Positions 34,352 through 44,495 are shown, counted from the first letter of the stretch. The stretch: DNA of 62,922 bases from Synechococcales cyanobacterium GL140_1_metabat_312 (GCA_025351345.1 JANXWB010000036.1:1-62922); one strand, 5' to 3'. A program made the numbers and translations. The notes: a model not told the origin generated them from the letters alone.

Positions 34352-37036
34352 ATGACCTTTTCTCAAGACACGCCGAACGTGGAACGCATTGTTCCGACTG
34401 ACTTGCGCAACGAGATGCAGCGGTCATACTTGGAATACGCCATGAGCGTCATTGTCGGTCGTGCCCTTCCCGATGCTCGCGATGGACTCAAACCCGTTCA
34501 CCGTCGTATTCTCTACGCGATGCATGAATTGGGCTTGGCCTACGATCGTCCCTTTAAAAAATGCGCCCGCGTCATCGGGGAAGTGCTGGGTAAATATCAC
34601 CCCCACGGCGACCAATCGATTTACGATGCCCTCGTGCGGATGGCCCAAGACTTTTCCATGCGTGCCCCACTGATTGACGGCCACGGGAACTTTGGGTCGG
34701 TCGATAATGACCCGCCTGCTGCCATGCGATACACCGAGTCCCGCTTGACCTCATTGACAGCTCATGCGTTATTGCAGGACATTGAATCCGAAACCGTAGA
34801 CTTCGTAGACAACTTTGACGGATCTCAACAAGAACCCACCGTTCTACCGTCCCGAATTCCCCAGCTTTTGGTCAATGGTTCCTCTGGAATTGCTGTGGGT
34901 ATGGCGACCAATATTCCACCTCATAACCTCGGCGAAATTATCGATGGATTGATGGCGCTGATTCATAATCCTGAGATTACCGACATTGAACTCATGCAGT
35001 TCATTCCCGGTCCTGATTTCCCCACAGGTGGTGTGATTAATGGAAAATCAGGAATTCGTGAAGCCTATACCACCGGGCGCGGTTCCGTTGTCATGCGTGG
35101 TGTTACTGCCATTGAAACTCTAGAGCGACGCGGCGCACCCGATCGTGAAGCCATCATTGTCACTGAGTTGCCCTACCAAACCAACAAAGCCGCTTTAATT
35201 GAAAAGATTGCTGAATTGGTGAATGACAAAAAGCTCGAAGGGATTTCTGATATTCGCGACGAAAGCGATCGGGACGGAATGCGAATTGTAATTGAACTCA
35301 AGCGCGACGCATATCCCCGCGTTGTAGTGAACAATTTATATAAGCAAACGCCTATTCAATCTAGCTTCGGCGCGAACATGTTGGCTTTGGTAGACAATGA
35401 GCCACAAACCCTGACGCTGCGTGCCTTTCTCGTTACCTTCCTGGATTTTCGGATTGAAACCATTGCGCGGCGAACTCGCTATCAATTGCGTAAAGCCGAA
35501 GAACGTGATCATTTGCTGCAAGGGTTGTTGACGGCCCTCGCGAATTTGGATTCTATTATTGCCTTAATTCGTCGATCGGCAGATTCAGCGATCGCCAAGG
35601 TTGAACTCATCGAAACCTATGCATTATCTGAGTTTCAATCTGATGCAATCTTGCAAATGCAATTGCGTCGTCTCACGGCATTGGAAGCCGGAAAGATTGA
35701 ACGAGAGCATGATGATTTAATGGTTCAGATTACTGATTTGCAACATATTTTGGCAAATCGCGATCGGATTTTGACAATCATTACGGAAGAAGTTGCTGAA
35801 ATCAAGAAAAATCACTCAACGCCTCGTCGTACGCGAATTGAGCAAAGTGAAAATGAATTGATGGACGAGGATTTGATTGCTAATGAAAAATCCGTCATTT
35901 TAATTACCGAGCAAGGCTACATTAAACGAATGCCCGTCGATTCTTTTGATGCTCAAAGCCGCAATACGCGTGGGAAAGCGGGTGCGAAAATGAAGGTCGA
36001 TGATGCGATCGACCATTTCATTACCTGCTGCGATCATGATGTAGTGATGCTATTCAGCGATCGGGGCGTAGTTTATGCCCTTAAAGCCTACCAAATCCCC
36101 ATTTGCTCACGGATTGCCCGAGGTACACCGCTCGTCCAGTTGCTCCAAGTTACAAACAAAGAGAAAATTACCTCAGTCGTTCCCGTGAGTGAATTCCGAG
36201 ATGATGTTTATCTTGTGATGTTGACCAAGAAAGGATTTATTAAAAAATCTGCCCTCACAGCCTTCGGAAACATTCGTGCTAATGGGTTGATTGCTATATC
36301 TCTAGAAGAAGGGGATCAATTGCGCTGGGTGAGTCTTGCGACCGCCGCAGACAGCATCATTGTTGGGTCAAGCCAAGGCCGATCGATTCACTTCCGGGTC
36401 AACAACGAGCAATTGCGCCCCTTGGGCCGTGCAACTCGTGGGGTCCGATCGATGAATCTGAAAAAAGATGATAGTTTGGTCGGAATGGCAATTGTCTCTA
36501 GTCAAATTTTGGCAGAGTATGCCGCATTGCTAGAAGCCGGAAGCGATGATGAAACCACTGAAGATCTTCCAGAGGACAAAACCAGAGGCCCATGGATTCT
36601 GATTGTCACCACAGGCGGACTCGGAAAACGCGTTCCCGTTAGCCAATTCCGTTTGCAAAACCGGGGCGGTATGGGTATTATCGCAACGAAATTCCGTAAA
36701 AAAGGCGATACGCTTGCGGCGCTGACGATGGTGAATGAAGACGAAGAACTAATGATCGTCACCCATCGCGGTATTATCATTCGTCAACTTGTCAATGCCA
36801 TCTCGAAACAATCTAGACCTGCGACGGGCGTGCGCTTGCAGCGTTTGGATGATTCGGATGCGATTAGTGCAGTGGCAGTTGTGCCATTAACGGGCGAAAG
36901 TGCTGAACTTGATGAAGACGGCGATGAGCTAGATCCGGACGCGAGTGATGCTGTCGTTGATATCGAGGTTATGGAAGAGACGGTCGCCGCCTCTGATATG
37001 GATGATGTGGATGATATGGCTGAAGACGAAGCTTAA
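34352..37036 (+). CDS. gyrA: DNA gyrase subunit A
   Basis: 894 residues. The breakage-reunion domain carries the catalytic Tyr127 in AAMRYTESR, with [20 protein letters not shown] and [20 protein letters not shown] upstream. The C-terminal DNA-wrapping domain shows the repeated blades of GyrA (for example [51 protein letters not shown]). The last 45 residues are strongly acidic ([20 protein letters not shown] followed by [13 protein letters not shown]). Conserved intein insertion sites around the active-site Tyr are uninterrupted. Its own promoter lies in the clpP-gyrA gap. Confidence 0.96.
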   Translation: MTFSQDTPNVERIVPTDLRNEMQRSYLEYAMSVIVGRALPDARDGLKPVHRRILYAMHELGLAYDRPFKKCARVIGEVLGKYHPHGDQSIYDALVRMAQDFSMRAPLIDGHGNFGSVDNDPPAAMRYTESRLTSLTAHALLQDIESETVDFVDNFDGSQQEPTVLPSRIPQLLVNGSSGIAVGMATNIPPHNLGEIIDGLMALIHNPEITDIELMQFIPGPDFPTGGVINGKSGIREAYTTGRGSVVMRGVTAIETLERRGAPDREAIIVTELPYQTNKAALIEKIAELVNDKKLEGISDIRDESDRDGMRIVIELKRDAYPRVVVNNLYKQTPIQSSFGANMLALVDNEPQTLTLRAFLVTFLDFRIETIARRTRYQLRKAEERDHLLQGLLTALANLDSIIALIRRSADSAIAKVELIETYALSEFQSDAILQMQLRRLTALEAGKIEREHDDLMVQITDLQHILANRDRILTIITEEVAEIKKNHSTPRRTRIEQSENELMDEDLIANEKSVILITEQGYIKRMPVDSFDAQSRNTRGKAGAKMKVDDAIDHFITCCDHDVVMLFSDRGVVYALKAYQIPICSRIARGTPLVQLLQVTNKEKITSVVPVSEFRDDVYLVMLTKKGFIKKSALTAFGNIRANGLIAISLEEGDQLRWVSLATAADSIIVGSSQGRSIHFRVNNEQLRPLGRATRGVRSMNLKKDDSLVGMAIVSSQILAEYAALLEAGSDDETTEDLPEDKTRGPWILIVTTGGLGKRVPVSQFRLQNRGGMGIIATKFRKKGDTLAALTMVNEDEELMIVTHRGIIIRQLVNAISKQSRPATGVRLQRLDDSDAISAVAVVPLTGESAELDEDGDELDPDASDAVVDIEVMEETVAASDMDDVDDMAEDEA

Positions 37037-37054
37037 AACAAATGCATAAACGTG

Positions 37055-37090
37055 ATTAGGATTCTGAGTAGTAATGTTCAGAATCTTAAT
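37055..37090. terminator. Stem-loop between convergent gyrA and Rpn-family gene
   Basis: ATTAGGATTCTGA (37055-37067) pairs with TCAGAATCTTAAT (37078-37090), 13 bp with one G-U. Lies 18 bp after the gyrA stop and 9 bp from the stop of the minus-strand gene, so it could serve both. A/T-rich flanks but no long U-tract. Confidence 0.55.
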
Positions 37091-37098
37091 TACGATCG

Positions 37099-37950
37099 TT
37101 ATTTAAGATCTGCTATTTCCTCTAATGTTAGATCTGTCATTTCGGAAATACTCCGATCGTCCATTACACCAATCAGCCGTCGTGCAATCTCAATTTTTGT
37201 TTGTTCGATCCCTTGTTCGATCCCTTGTTCGATCCCTTGCTTTAGCGCCTTAACGATCGCACCTTGCTGGTCTTGAATAAAAAATGATTGATGTTCTAAT
37301 TCATCCAACTCTTCACGAGTCAATGTTGCTCGATTTGCAATCTCAAATGCTTGCTGAATTTCCGTAACATTTCCCATAATCTGAGGAACTACACTCAAAT
37401 CTGGTGCGTGTTGCATGAAATAAATCCACTTATCCGTCAGACTTTTTAGTTCATCAAGTGGAACCTGGAATTTCGGCAATTCTAGAAAAACAAGCTGTAA
37501 ATCACCGCTCAAATAATCAATCAAACATTCCTTTTCTTTCAAAACAAATCGAGAAATTGGGCGGTCTATTTCTGGAAACATCTCAAAATTGGTGATCGTC
37601 AATGCAATTACAGGACTCAGTTCGGTGTATTGTTCACCTTTGTCGAGCTGAATTGAGTAAGCTTTAGCGGCATTGTAGAGAATTCGTTTTTCAAAGCCCT
37701 CAACATTCAAGACCTGCATTTCAATAATAACGGTTTCGCCGCTTTGAAGTATGGCTCGAACATCCAGATAAGTATCTTTTACCCCACGGATTCGAGGCGA
37801 TAAATAGGGATCAAGAATTGTTAGATCTTTAACAATCGACTGACCTTCATAAAGAATTCCGTTCAGAAAACTGATCAAAATTCCATGGCTTTGTCCAGAG
37901 CCAAAGATCTTCTTAAATGCAAAATCTGTTTTTGGATTGATAAAGATCAT
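37099..37950 (-). CDS. Rpn family recombination-promoting nuclease / putative transposase (PDDEXK_2)
   Basis: 283 residues opening with INPKTDFAFKKIFGSGQS and FLNGILY, the classic start of Rpn/PDDEXK_2 proteins. The nuclease core follows: DTYLDVRAILQSGETVIIEM with Asp...ExQ in place of ExK, then YNAAKAYSIQLDKGEQYTEL. Family members are Mg-dependent DNases that raise RecA-independent recombination; many are linked to mobile DNA or phage defence. Near residue 240 lie three copies of GIEQ encoded by a perfect 12-bp tandem repeat. No inverted repeats or target-site duplication were seen, so the gene is not marked as an insertion sequence. Confidence 0.85.
   Translation of the reverse strand: MIFINPKTDFAFKKIFGSGQSHGILISFLNGILYEGQSIVKDLTILDPYLSPRIRGVKDTYLDVRAILQSGETVIIEMQVLNVEGFEKRILYNAAKAYSIQLDKGEQYTELSPVIALTITNFEMFPEIDRPISRFVLKEKECLIDYLSGDLQLVFLELPKFQVPLDELKSLTDKWIYFMQHAPDLSVVPQIMGNVTEIQQAFEIANRATLTREELDELEHQSFFIQDQQGAIVKALKQGIEQGIEQGIEQTKIEIARRLIGVMDDRSISEMTDLTLEEIADLK
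37201..37236. repeat. Three perfect 12-bp tandem repeats in the Rpn-family gene
   Basis: TTGTTCGATCCC occurs three times head to tail. On the coding (minus) strand it specifies Gly-Ile-Glu-Gln units, keeping frame. Such a repeat can change copy number by slippage without a frameshift. Confidence 0.85.
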
Positions 37951-38025
37951 GATTTAGCGTTTTCACAGATTAACCAGTTCATATCTAGGGTAGCAAACTT
38001 GATGATGAGTTCGTTGCGCAACAAA

Positions 38026-38054
38026 TTGGAGAGGGGCCGCAAATTCTCTATAAT
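38026..38054 (+). promoter_or_regulatory. Candidate sigma-70-type promoter of the M16 gene
   Basis: TTGGAG (38026-38031) and TATAAT (38049-38054) are separated by 17 bp and lie 30 bp upstream of the GTG start. Good match to the housekeeping consensus; read by eye. Confidence 0.5.
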
Positions 38055-38084
38055 TAAAACATTACGTTGTGAAGGAAACGCCCT

Positions 38085-39392
38085 GTGACCGTTCAAGATA
38101 AAGAAAGATCCGTTTCCTTTGAAATTTTTCAGGCCATGAATCGATCGGTCCACCGTACAGTTTTAGCCAATGGAATTGTCCTAATTGTCACCGAAAACCC
38201 ATCCGCCGACATCGTTTCAGCACGAATGCTAATGCAGGGCGGGCAGCGGTTTGAAGCAAAACCTGGTGTAGCCCATCTGGTGTCCTCACTCCTGACTAAA
38301 GGAACCATAAACCGATCGTCCTTTGAAATCGCAGAACAAGTTGAAGCCATCGGAGCAGGTCTCGGTACTGACAGTTCTGTGGATCACTTTCAAGTCACGG
38401 TCAAAACCGTATCCGCTGACTTTGGCGGCATCTTGGCATTGGCGGGAGAAATCATGCGATCGCCCTCATTTCCAGACGAGGAAATTGAACTAGAACGAAA
38501 ACTAACGCTCCAAGGAATTCGATCGCAACAAGAACAGCCGTCTAGTGTAGCCATGAATAAATTGAGGCAGGCGTTTTATGGCGATCATCCTTACGCAGAT
38601 TCAGGACTAGGAACCGAAGAAAGCATAGCGAATCTGACGCGGGACGATTTGCAAACCTATCATCAGCAAATTTTCCGGCCCGACAATTTAGTAATTAGCA
38701 TTGCCGGACGCATTACTGTCCATGAGGCTCAGCAGCAAGTTTCCCGCGTCTTCGGAGATTGGAATGCGCCCGATGCTCCATTTATAAAGCCATCACTGCC
38801 TGCCATTGCTCATAGTCCAAAAACTATCATTACGCCTCAAGATACCGCACAATCGATCGTTATGGTGGGATATTTAGCCCCCGCGATCAAGCCAGACAAA
38901 TCTGACTATGCTGCGTTGAAGTTGCTGAATAGTTATCTTTCGGGTGGATTGTCTAGCCGACTGTTTGTGGAATTGCGGGAACGACGCGGCCTCGCCTATG
39001 AAGTGTCGGCGTTTTATCCCATGCGGCTCGATACGTCGTTTTTTGTGGGATATATTGGCACAGCTCCAGAGAATACGGCAACGGCGCTGGATGGATTACG
39101 ATCGGAACTGCATCGTCTGACGGAAATCACGTTAACAGAACTCGAACTGCAAACCGCAAAAGATAAATTTCTCGGTCAATATGCGCTGAGCAAACAAACC
39201 AATGCTCAATTGGCCCAGACCTTTGCTTGGTATGAAATGTTGGGCTTGGGCTTGGAGTACGACGATCGGCTTCAAACGGAAATTAAGAGCCTAAGTGCAG
39301 AAACACTACGAACGACAGCCAAGCGAGTTTTCGGGCAGCCCTATATTTCAATTTTGGGACCAGAAGCAGGGTTGGCCACGTTGGACTGTTAA
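38085..39392 (+). CDS. M16 family peptidase homologue lacking the HxxEH zinc motif
   Basis: 435 residues, GTG start. The fold signature is clear (LANGIVLIVTENPSADIVSA, PGVAHLVSSLLTKGT, LGTEESIANLTRDDL, GYLAPAIKPDKSDYAALKLL). At the zinc site, active members have HxxEH; here the segment reads HLVSS, so Glu and the second His are missing. The C-terminal SSRLFVELRERRGLAYEVSA keeps the Arg/Tyr pair. In two-subunit M16B peptidases one subunit carries HxxEH and the other the R/Y pair, so this is probably the non-catalytic partner; no catalytic partner gene is adjacent. No signal peptide is evident. Confidence 0.85.
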   Translation: MTVQDKERSVSFEIFQAMNRSVHRTVLANGIVLIVTENPSADIVSARMLMQGGQRFEAKPGVAHLVSSLLTKGTINRSSFEIAEQVEAIGAGLGTDSSVDHFQVTVKTVSADFGGILALAGEIMRSPSFPDEEIELERKLTLQGIRSQQEQPSSVAMNKLRQAFYGDHPYADSGLGTEESIANLTRDDLQTYHQQIFRPDNLVISIAGRITVHEAQQQVSRVFGDWNAPDAPFIKPSLPAIAHSPKTIITPQDTAQSIVMVGYLAPAIKPDKSDYAALKLLNSYLSGGLSSRLFVELRERRGLAYEVSAFYPMRLDTSFFVGYIGTAPENTATALDGLRSELHRLTEITLTELELQTAKDKFLGQYALSKQTNAQLAQTFAWYEMLGLGLEYDDRLQTEIKSLSAETLRTTAKRVFGQPYISILGPEAGLATLDC

Positions 39393-39440
39393 TCTCAGAT
39401 TAGAAATCGAAAGTTATCTACGATCGCACCTCCCAACCCA

Positions 39441-42158
39441 TCACTTCTCCCCCGGTGCCCAAGGCCCAACAACACTCTCCCCATTCTTCTCTTTCTCTGC
39501 GACTTCCAAATTCAGTGCGAGTAGTTTCTCTAGGAGGTCGTCGGTTTTGCTGAAGCCGTAAGCTTTGAGTACGAGGTCATCTAGGGTTTTGTTGAGTTTG
39601 GCGAGTTGGCTGGCGCTTTCGTGGAAGTATTCGTTGTAGAGTTTGGTGATTCCCCATTGTTTTTTCTCCATTTGTTGGCTGCGGTATTCGTGAAGGTCGA
39701 TCGCGGTTTGGCGGATAGCTTCGATTTGTTTGGCAGTTGGGGTTTGCGGGAAGGAGAAGGTTTCAAAACAGGTGTTGTGGGTGTAAGCAATGTCGGCTTT
39801 TAGTGTTGATTTTTGAGCGTGCATCCAGGTGCGATGAACATTAGATGTCAGTATTCCAAATACATAAAAGTCATCAGAAACAACAGCCTTCGTCTTATTT
39901 CCTGGCAACCAATCTAAAGAAGAAGGAACGAAGATTGCCCATTTTGAAACTTCTGGCACTGCAAAGTATTGGGAAAGAGGTTCGATCGCCTTTCTCAGCG
40001 CTGGACGTTTCTCACCATATTTCCACCAATTCACTTTTGTGACTTCTCGACGATTGTTATCACGTTCGGGTTTGACGTAAGTTTTAACATGAGCAAATGG
40101 CAATTTATAATCACTGGCATCTTCAAGAGGCATATCGTTGAAATCAATAATCCATCGATCGGGCTTTCCGTTAACTTCTTGAGCTAGATTTGCGCCCATG
40201 GAAAATAGTTTGAGAACTTCTTGATTTTTACGATCGGCTTTGATCCAATCATTCACTTGTGCCTCAGTAATAATAAAACCCTTTCCGACTGGAATCACGC
40301 CTTGAAAGCAATAATTTAGATTAGCTTTTAGTCGATCGGCTTGACTGACATCAGTTTCGCCTTGCAATGATGAATTGATTTTTGAAACTTCCTTGTTGTC
40401 GAGATAGAAAATCAGAGGCGTTTGTTTGCTCCAATTGGTTATGCTAACGTGAACTTTTGCTTCTCCTGACCAAACCTGTGTTGAAACCGCATCGTGAATA
40501 ATTCCCCCATTGGCTGTCACATAGTCGAGCGCAGCTTTTCGACTTTTGCCTTGACTAATTGAGTTTGTTGCAACTAGTCCAGCACGACCAGCCTCACCCA
40601 AATTATCTTGTGCTAGCCGAAACCAATATGAACAAAAATCAACCGAGTCATTAACATCAGGAAAATGCTTGAAAACTCTATCGATATAGCCATCGCCCAA
40701 ATTCATTCGCATATGCTTCCCACCCAAAAACGGCGGATTCCCAATAATCGCATCTGCCTTAGGCCACTCCGTAAATAACGCATCAGCACAAACAATATTT
40801 TGATCTAATGAATCCAACGGCAACGCAGGCTGATCTAAAATTCCAAAATTATCGATCGCAATCTTCCGCGCAATCATTAGCGTCACCCGCGCCAACTCCA
40901 CCGCAAACGGATTCAAATCAATCCCAAAGAACTGCAACGGCGTAACAAACCCGATCGCCATTTGTTCACGACTTCCCCGCCGCCGCTCCGAAATCTTATC
41001 GAGTAGCAACCGCTCAATGCGTTTCAGTTCCAGATAAGCCAAATACAAAAAATTTCCACTCCCACAAGCCGGATCAAGCACCCGATAATTCTGTAATTCA
41101 AGCTGAAGCTGATTTAGTTCCCCGATCGTAAGCGCCGCCTCAATCCGCTCCTCCCAAAATCGACTAATCGTCGGACGCACAATCTTCATAATGTCCACCT
41201 CCGACGTATAGTGCATTCCATGCTTATGGCGCTCAACAGCACTCGCCGTCCCCTCAAAAATATTGCCAAAAATAGCAGGCCGCACCCGACTCCAATCCTC
41301 CAACGCCGCCACTTCCAAAATCTTGAGTTCATTTTCGGTTAGCTCGATCGGATGCACCCGTTCAAACAATCCCCCATTGAAATACTCCACATCCTTATAG
41401 CGACCCGCAGGCGTAATCCCCGGCGTATTCATCGCCAAAAACAATCCCCCCAACACATCATAGGAACTCTTCTTCTTCTCACCCAAACAATCCTGCACAC
41501 AACTCACAAACAAATCTTTCGGCAACAATCCGCGATCCTCCGCAAACATCGCCAACACGCATTGCAATACAAACCGCTGCGCCACCAAATCATCAAATCC
41601 CTCCCGTTTTCCACGCACCTTCAGCATCTGACACAGTTCCCCCATGCGCTTCCCAGCCTTTTCCGTAATCTCCTGTTGATTGTTCCGAAACACAGGTTTA
41701 CGAACGCTGGACTCCATAAACGCAAACGCACTGGACGCACGGCTAACAAACTGATCTAACCGCACCATATCCACAGGCGTATCCACTTGGATATTAAAAT
41801 CGTAAATCCAAAACTCATCAAAATTACACAGCACCACATACTGCGATCGAGGAATCTGAAACATCCAATATTGCAACGCCTGCGCATAATGCTTACTCAG
41901 ATCCTCGCCCTTCTTCTTCATCTCAATAATCACCCCCGGCAGATTCCCCGGCACCCACACCAAATCCGCAAACCCCATCTTCCCCGTCTTGCTGCCCTTC
42001 TTAATGCGTTTTTCCATCACCGCACCCGCAGCGATCGCATCCGCATACCCAAACGCCTGAAAAAACCGATTCAAAAACGTCTGCGAATCACTCTTCTCAT
42101 CCTTCAACCCCTGACAAGACGACACAAACAATTCAAGAGATTCAGAAGTCGCAGGCAT
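39441..42158 (-). CDS. MmeI-like (type IIL) restriction-modification enzyme
   Basis: 905 residues, close to MmeI (about 920). The N-terminal nuclease domain has the PD-(D/E)XK pattern Asp65 (GFADLVW)...Glu79-x-Lys81 (GVIIEMKKKG), preceded by QTFLNRFFQAFG and followed by LSKHYAQALQYW. A helical linker joins an N6-adenine methyltransferase: motif I LDPACGSGNFLYLAYLEL near 360, QFFGIDLNPFAVELARVTLM, and motif IV GNPPFLGG near 475. The C-terminal third (from about 600) should hold the target recognition domain. A single polypeptide that both methylates one strand and cleaves at a distance; the recognised sequence cannot be read. No separate methylase or specificity gene lies nearby, consistent with this type. 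Both catalytic centres look intact. Confidence 0.85.
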   Translation of the reverse strand: MPATSESLELFVSSCQGLKDEKSDSQTFLNRFFQAFGYADAIAAGAVMEKRIKKGSKTGKMGFADLVWVPGNLPGVIIEMKKKGEDLSKHYAQALQYWMFQIPRSQYVVLCNFDEFWIYDFNIQVDTPVDMVRLDQFVSRASSAFAFMESSVRKPVFRNNQQEITEKAGKRMGELCQMLKVRGKREGFDDLVAQRFVLQCVLAMFAEDRGLLPKDLFVSCVQDCLGEKKKSSYDVLGGLFLAMNTPGITPAGRYKDVEYFNGGLFERVHPIELTENELKILEVAALEDWSRVRPAIFGNIFEGTASAVERHKHGMHYTSEVDIMKIVRPTISRFWEERIEAALTIGELNQLQLELQNYRVLDPACGSGNFLYLAYLELKRIERLLLDKISERRRGSREQMAIGFVTPLQFFGIDLNPFAVELARVTLMIARKIAIDNFGILDQPALPLDSLDQNIVCADALFTEWPKADAIIGNPPFLGGKHMRMNLGDGYIDRVFKHFPDVNDSVDFCSYWFRLAQDNLGEAGRAGLVATNSISQGKSRKAALDYVTANGGIIHDAVSTQVWSGEAKVHVSITNWSKQTPLIFYLDNKEVSKINSSLQGETDVSQADRLKANLNYCFQGVIPVGKGFIITEAQVNDWIKADRKNQEVLKLFSMGANLAQEVNGKPDRWIIDFNDMPLEDASDYKLPFAHVKTYVKPERDNNRREVTKVNWWKYGEKRPALRKAIEPLSQYFAVPEVSKWAIFVPSSLDWLPGNKTKAVVSDDFYVFGILTSNVHRTWMHAQKSTLKADIAYTHNTCFETFSFPQTPTAKQIEAIRQTAIDLHEYRSQQMEKKQWGITKLYNEYFHESASQLAKLNKTLDDLVLKAYGFSKTDDLLEKLLALNLEVAEKEKNGESVVGPWAPGEK

Positions 42159-42420
42159 AAAACATTACTTGTGCATAAAACGATCGCAAGTTTGTTATAC
42201 CTCACTTAGCGCTACACCGCACTTAGAAGAAGCTTTGCCACTTGCCGATCGAATCTTCGCCCTTTATGGGGAAATGGGATTTTTGCGAGAGCTATTCAAA
42301 CATCTTCTAAATCAATTCAAACTATACTTTTTTTCCAATGCCGATCGTTCCTTTTTCAATTCACCATTCACTATTCCATTACGGTGCCCAATTATCTCAA
42401 TTATTAAGGGGCATATTCTA
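42159..42420. other. Intergenic region, nothing firm
   Basis: About 260 bp between the R-M gene start and the stop of the carboxypeptidase gene. A plus-strand stretch near 42210-42300 reads as plausible peptide (EEALPLADRIFALYGEMGFL) but continues into the antisense of the next gene; treated as unsupported. Confidence 0.3.
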
Positions 42421-43782
42421 CTAGTTTCCAATAACAATATTCCGTTCCGGCGCACCCAACCGACTCTCGGACGTGGTGACGCTAGGGGTTGGTGTGATTG
42501 TTTTTGAACGCGAGTCAGGCTTGCCCCAGTAAGTTTGGAGCTGGTTTAGTAGAATATCTTGCTGATTTCGCAGATCATTGATATTTGTGCCACGATTTAT
42601 AATCGAAAACCAAACGAGGCCACGCTTTTTAGTTGGCATCACTCCAGACAGCGCACTTACTTCATTCAAACTTCCAGTCTTAACCACAGCATTTTTTGGA
42701 ATATTCCGATCGATCAATGTCCCCACATCCATCCCCGAAACCGGAAACAAATCAGACACCGTAAATCCATTCCGTTCCGCATACCGGGCGATCGCGCTGA
42801 ACATTGTGGTCGTCGCATGGGGTGCAATCCGATTTTCAGTTCCCAGTCCTGACCCATTAATCAATTGAATCTCACTGGTCGGCAATGATGCCGCAGAGGC
42901 CGCCTTTTGTTTCGTGGGTTGAGAACCACCTAAAAGTTGAGATAGTGTTTCCGCCATAACATTATTGCTATAAACATTCATGCGTTTCACCAACTGTAGC
43001 AGCGGCAAAGACTTGTGTTGGACAATGGTACGGGCGTTGGGCACATCCCCCAGGCGAACACTACCCTTTATGGCGATCGTCGGCTTTGCGGGCTTGGATT
43101 TTAGTTGACTACTTTGACCATATTGATCCTCCAGATCCACAGGCCATGTTTTTGAGTTTAAAACTTGAAACAAAAGCGCGCCTGCCTTGGCTGGATTAAC
43201 CTCAAAGTTCATCATGAAGTTACCTGAAATCACTAAATCCCCAGAGATCTGCTGGATGCCTAATTGATTCAAGGTATTACCTAACGCGATCGCCTCCTCC
43301 CACACAAACATCGCATCCCCGCCGCCCAAAATCACCAAATCCCCTTGTAAAACTCCATTCTGAATCGGACCCGTGACCGCGATCGTGGTGTCAAATTGAT
43401 GCTGTGGTCCCCAGGTTTCAAGCGCCGCCAGTGACGTGGTAATTTTTGTCAGAGAAGCCGCAGGAATTGGGATTTTGCCTTGATTTTCCACCAGCACTGA
43501 AACACCGGATTGGAACCAGATACCTTGTTCGGATGGATTCAATCCTTGGGCTTTAAGAGTGTTGAGATAACCTTGCACAATCTTGCTTGCCGTCGGATCT
43601 TCATCACCTGCAAGTGCGGTCCAGGGCGTATTTTGTAAGACTGTAACCCCCACGGATTCGGGCAGTCTTAGTTCCTGCATCAGCTCAGGTTTGGCATTAC
43701 CGAAGCCATTGAGTAACATACTGAACGGTACGAGGCTACCTAAAACAGAGAAATATGAAACAGAGAAATTGAAACGCGACAT
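42421..43782 (-). CDS. dacB: D-alanyl-D-alanine carboxypeptidase/endopeptidase, PBP4 (S13) family
   Basis: 453 residues. The N-terminal hydrophobic segment (SVSYFSVLGSLVPFSMLLNG) acts as signal or anchor. Active-site motifs: SxxK in ASLTKITT near residue 103, SxN in YSNNVMAE near 273, and KTG in VKTGSLNEVSALSG near 376. The large insert between SxxK and SxN is typical of S13 enzymes. Trims or cleaves peptidoglycan cross-links in the periplasm. The gene is divergent from the CCB-type gene, with their 5' ends 45 bp apart. Confidence 0.9.
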   Translation of the reverse strand: MSRFNFSVSYFSVLGSLVPFSMLLNGFGNAKPELMQELRLPESVGVTVLQNTPWTALAGDEDPTASKIVQGYLNTLKAQGLNPSEQGIWFQSGVSVLVENQGKIPIPAASLTKITTSLAALETWGPQHQFDTTIAVTGPIQNGVLQGDLVILGGGDAMFVWEEAIALGNTLNQLGIQQISGDLVISGNFMMNFEVNPAKAGALLFQVLNSKTWPVDLEDQYGQSSQLKSKPAKPTIAIKGSVRLGDVPNARTIVQHKSLPLLQLVKRMNVYSNNVMAETLSQLLGGSQPTKQKAASAASLPTSEIQLINGSGLGTENRIAPHATTTMFSAIARYAERNGFTVSDLFPVSGMDVGTLIDRNIPKNAVVKTGSLNEVSALSGVMPTKKRGLVWFSIINRGTNINDLRNQQDILLNQLQTYWGKPDSRSKTITPTPSVTTSESRLGAPERNIVIGN

Positions 43783-43826
43783 TGCAAGGTATAAAAAGAA
43801 GGGAATTCGCTACTGGGACAAAGGGT

Positions 43827-44495
43827 ATGGCAAAGCCTGATCAGAATCAAGTTATTCGACAACTTCCGATCGCTGCTGGAATGGTGGCGGGTCTACTTCT
43901 CTTTGCCAATCGCCTCCTGACGGTCCAGTTGACCGAGACCCAATCCCGATCGGATGCGTTGGGTGTCATTGTCTGTGCGGTGTTGATTTTGGTGGGACTG
44001 TTGTGGGAGCGTGTGCAGCCGAAGGTTCCGGATAGTGTGGAATTGTTGGGCGATGAATGCTTTGAGTTTAAACCGGAGTTATCGGAAAATTTACAAGCAG
44101 AATTGGCCTGGGCTTCCCACATTTTGTTAACTAATACGCTGACCCGATCGTTGGTCTTAGTCTGGGATGGAGACGTGTTGTTGCGTCGTGGAATTTTGCC
44201 CACTGAGTCGAAAGTAGTTCCTGGAACCATAGTAAACCGCGTAATTGACAAACAAAAAGCAATCTATTTAGTCGATTCAAACAAATATCCCGGAAAAATC
44301 GAATTTAATTACTTGCCTGAAAATGCCCAAGCTGTAATCTGTCAGCCGATCGCCCCCAAAGGAGTATTAATCCTCGCCTCCAATGCCCCGCGCAGTTACA
44401 CCCAACAAGACGAAAATTGGATCACCGCGATCGCCCAAAAACTTAGCTACGTCTTAACTCAAGAATTCGGCAGGGAGATTAAATCATGCGATTAG
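43827..44495 (+). CDS. Cofactor assembly of complex C subunit B (CCB2/CCB4-like)
   Basis: 222 residues from ATG 43827. Two N-terminal transmembrane helices (IAAGMVAGLLLFANRLL and ALGVIVCAVLILVGLLW), then a soluble GAF-like domain (SLVLVWDGDVLLRRGIL, AVICQPIAPKGVLILASNAP, WITAIAQKLSYVL). This layout matches the CCB2/CCB4 proteins of the CCB pathway that attach haem c(n) to cytochrome b6 of the b6f complex at the thylakoid membrane. An in-frame upstream ATG at 43782 lies inside the divergent promoter and is rejected. Its last 10 bp overlap the start of the next gene. Confidence 0.82.
   Translation: MAKPDQNQVIRQLPIAAGMVAGLLLFANRLLTVQLTETQSRSDALGVIVCAVLILVGLLWERVQPKVPDSVELLGDECFEFKPELSENLQAELAWASHILLTNTLTRSLVLVWDGDVLLRRGILPTESKVVPGTIVNRVIDKQKAIYLVDSNKYPGKIEFNYLPENAQAVICQPIAPKGVLILASNAPRSYTQQDENWITAIAQKLSYVLTQEFGREIKSCD

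Noticed and set aside
34352-37036. Possible intein in GyrA (894 residues, slightly long)
   Set aside because: The active-site region AAMRYTESR and flanks are uninterrupted; extra length is the acidic C-terminal tail.
37099-37950. Insertion sequence around the Rpn-family gene
   Set aside because: No terminal inverted repeats or target duplications were seen; Rpn proteins are commonly stand-alone.
42169-42507. 112-codon plus-strand frame between the R-M and carboxypeptidase genes
   Set aside because: Half of it is antisense to the carboxypeptidase gene and only a short stretch looks protein-like.
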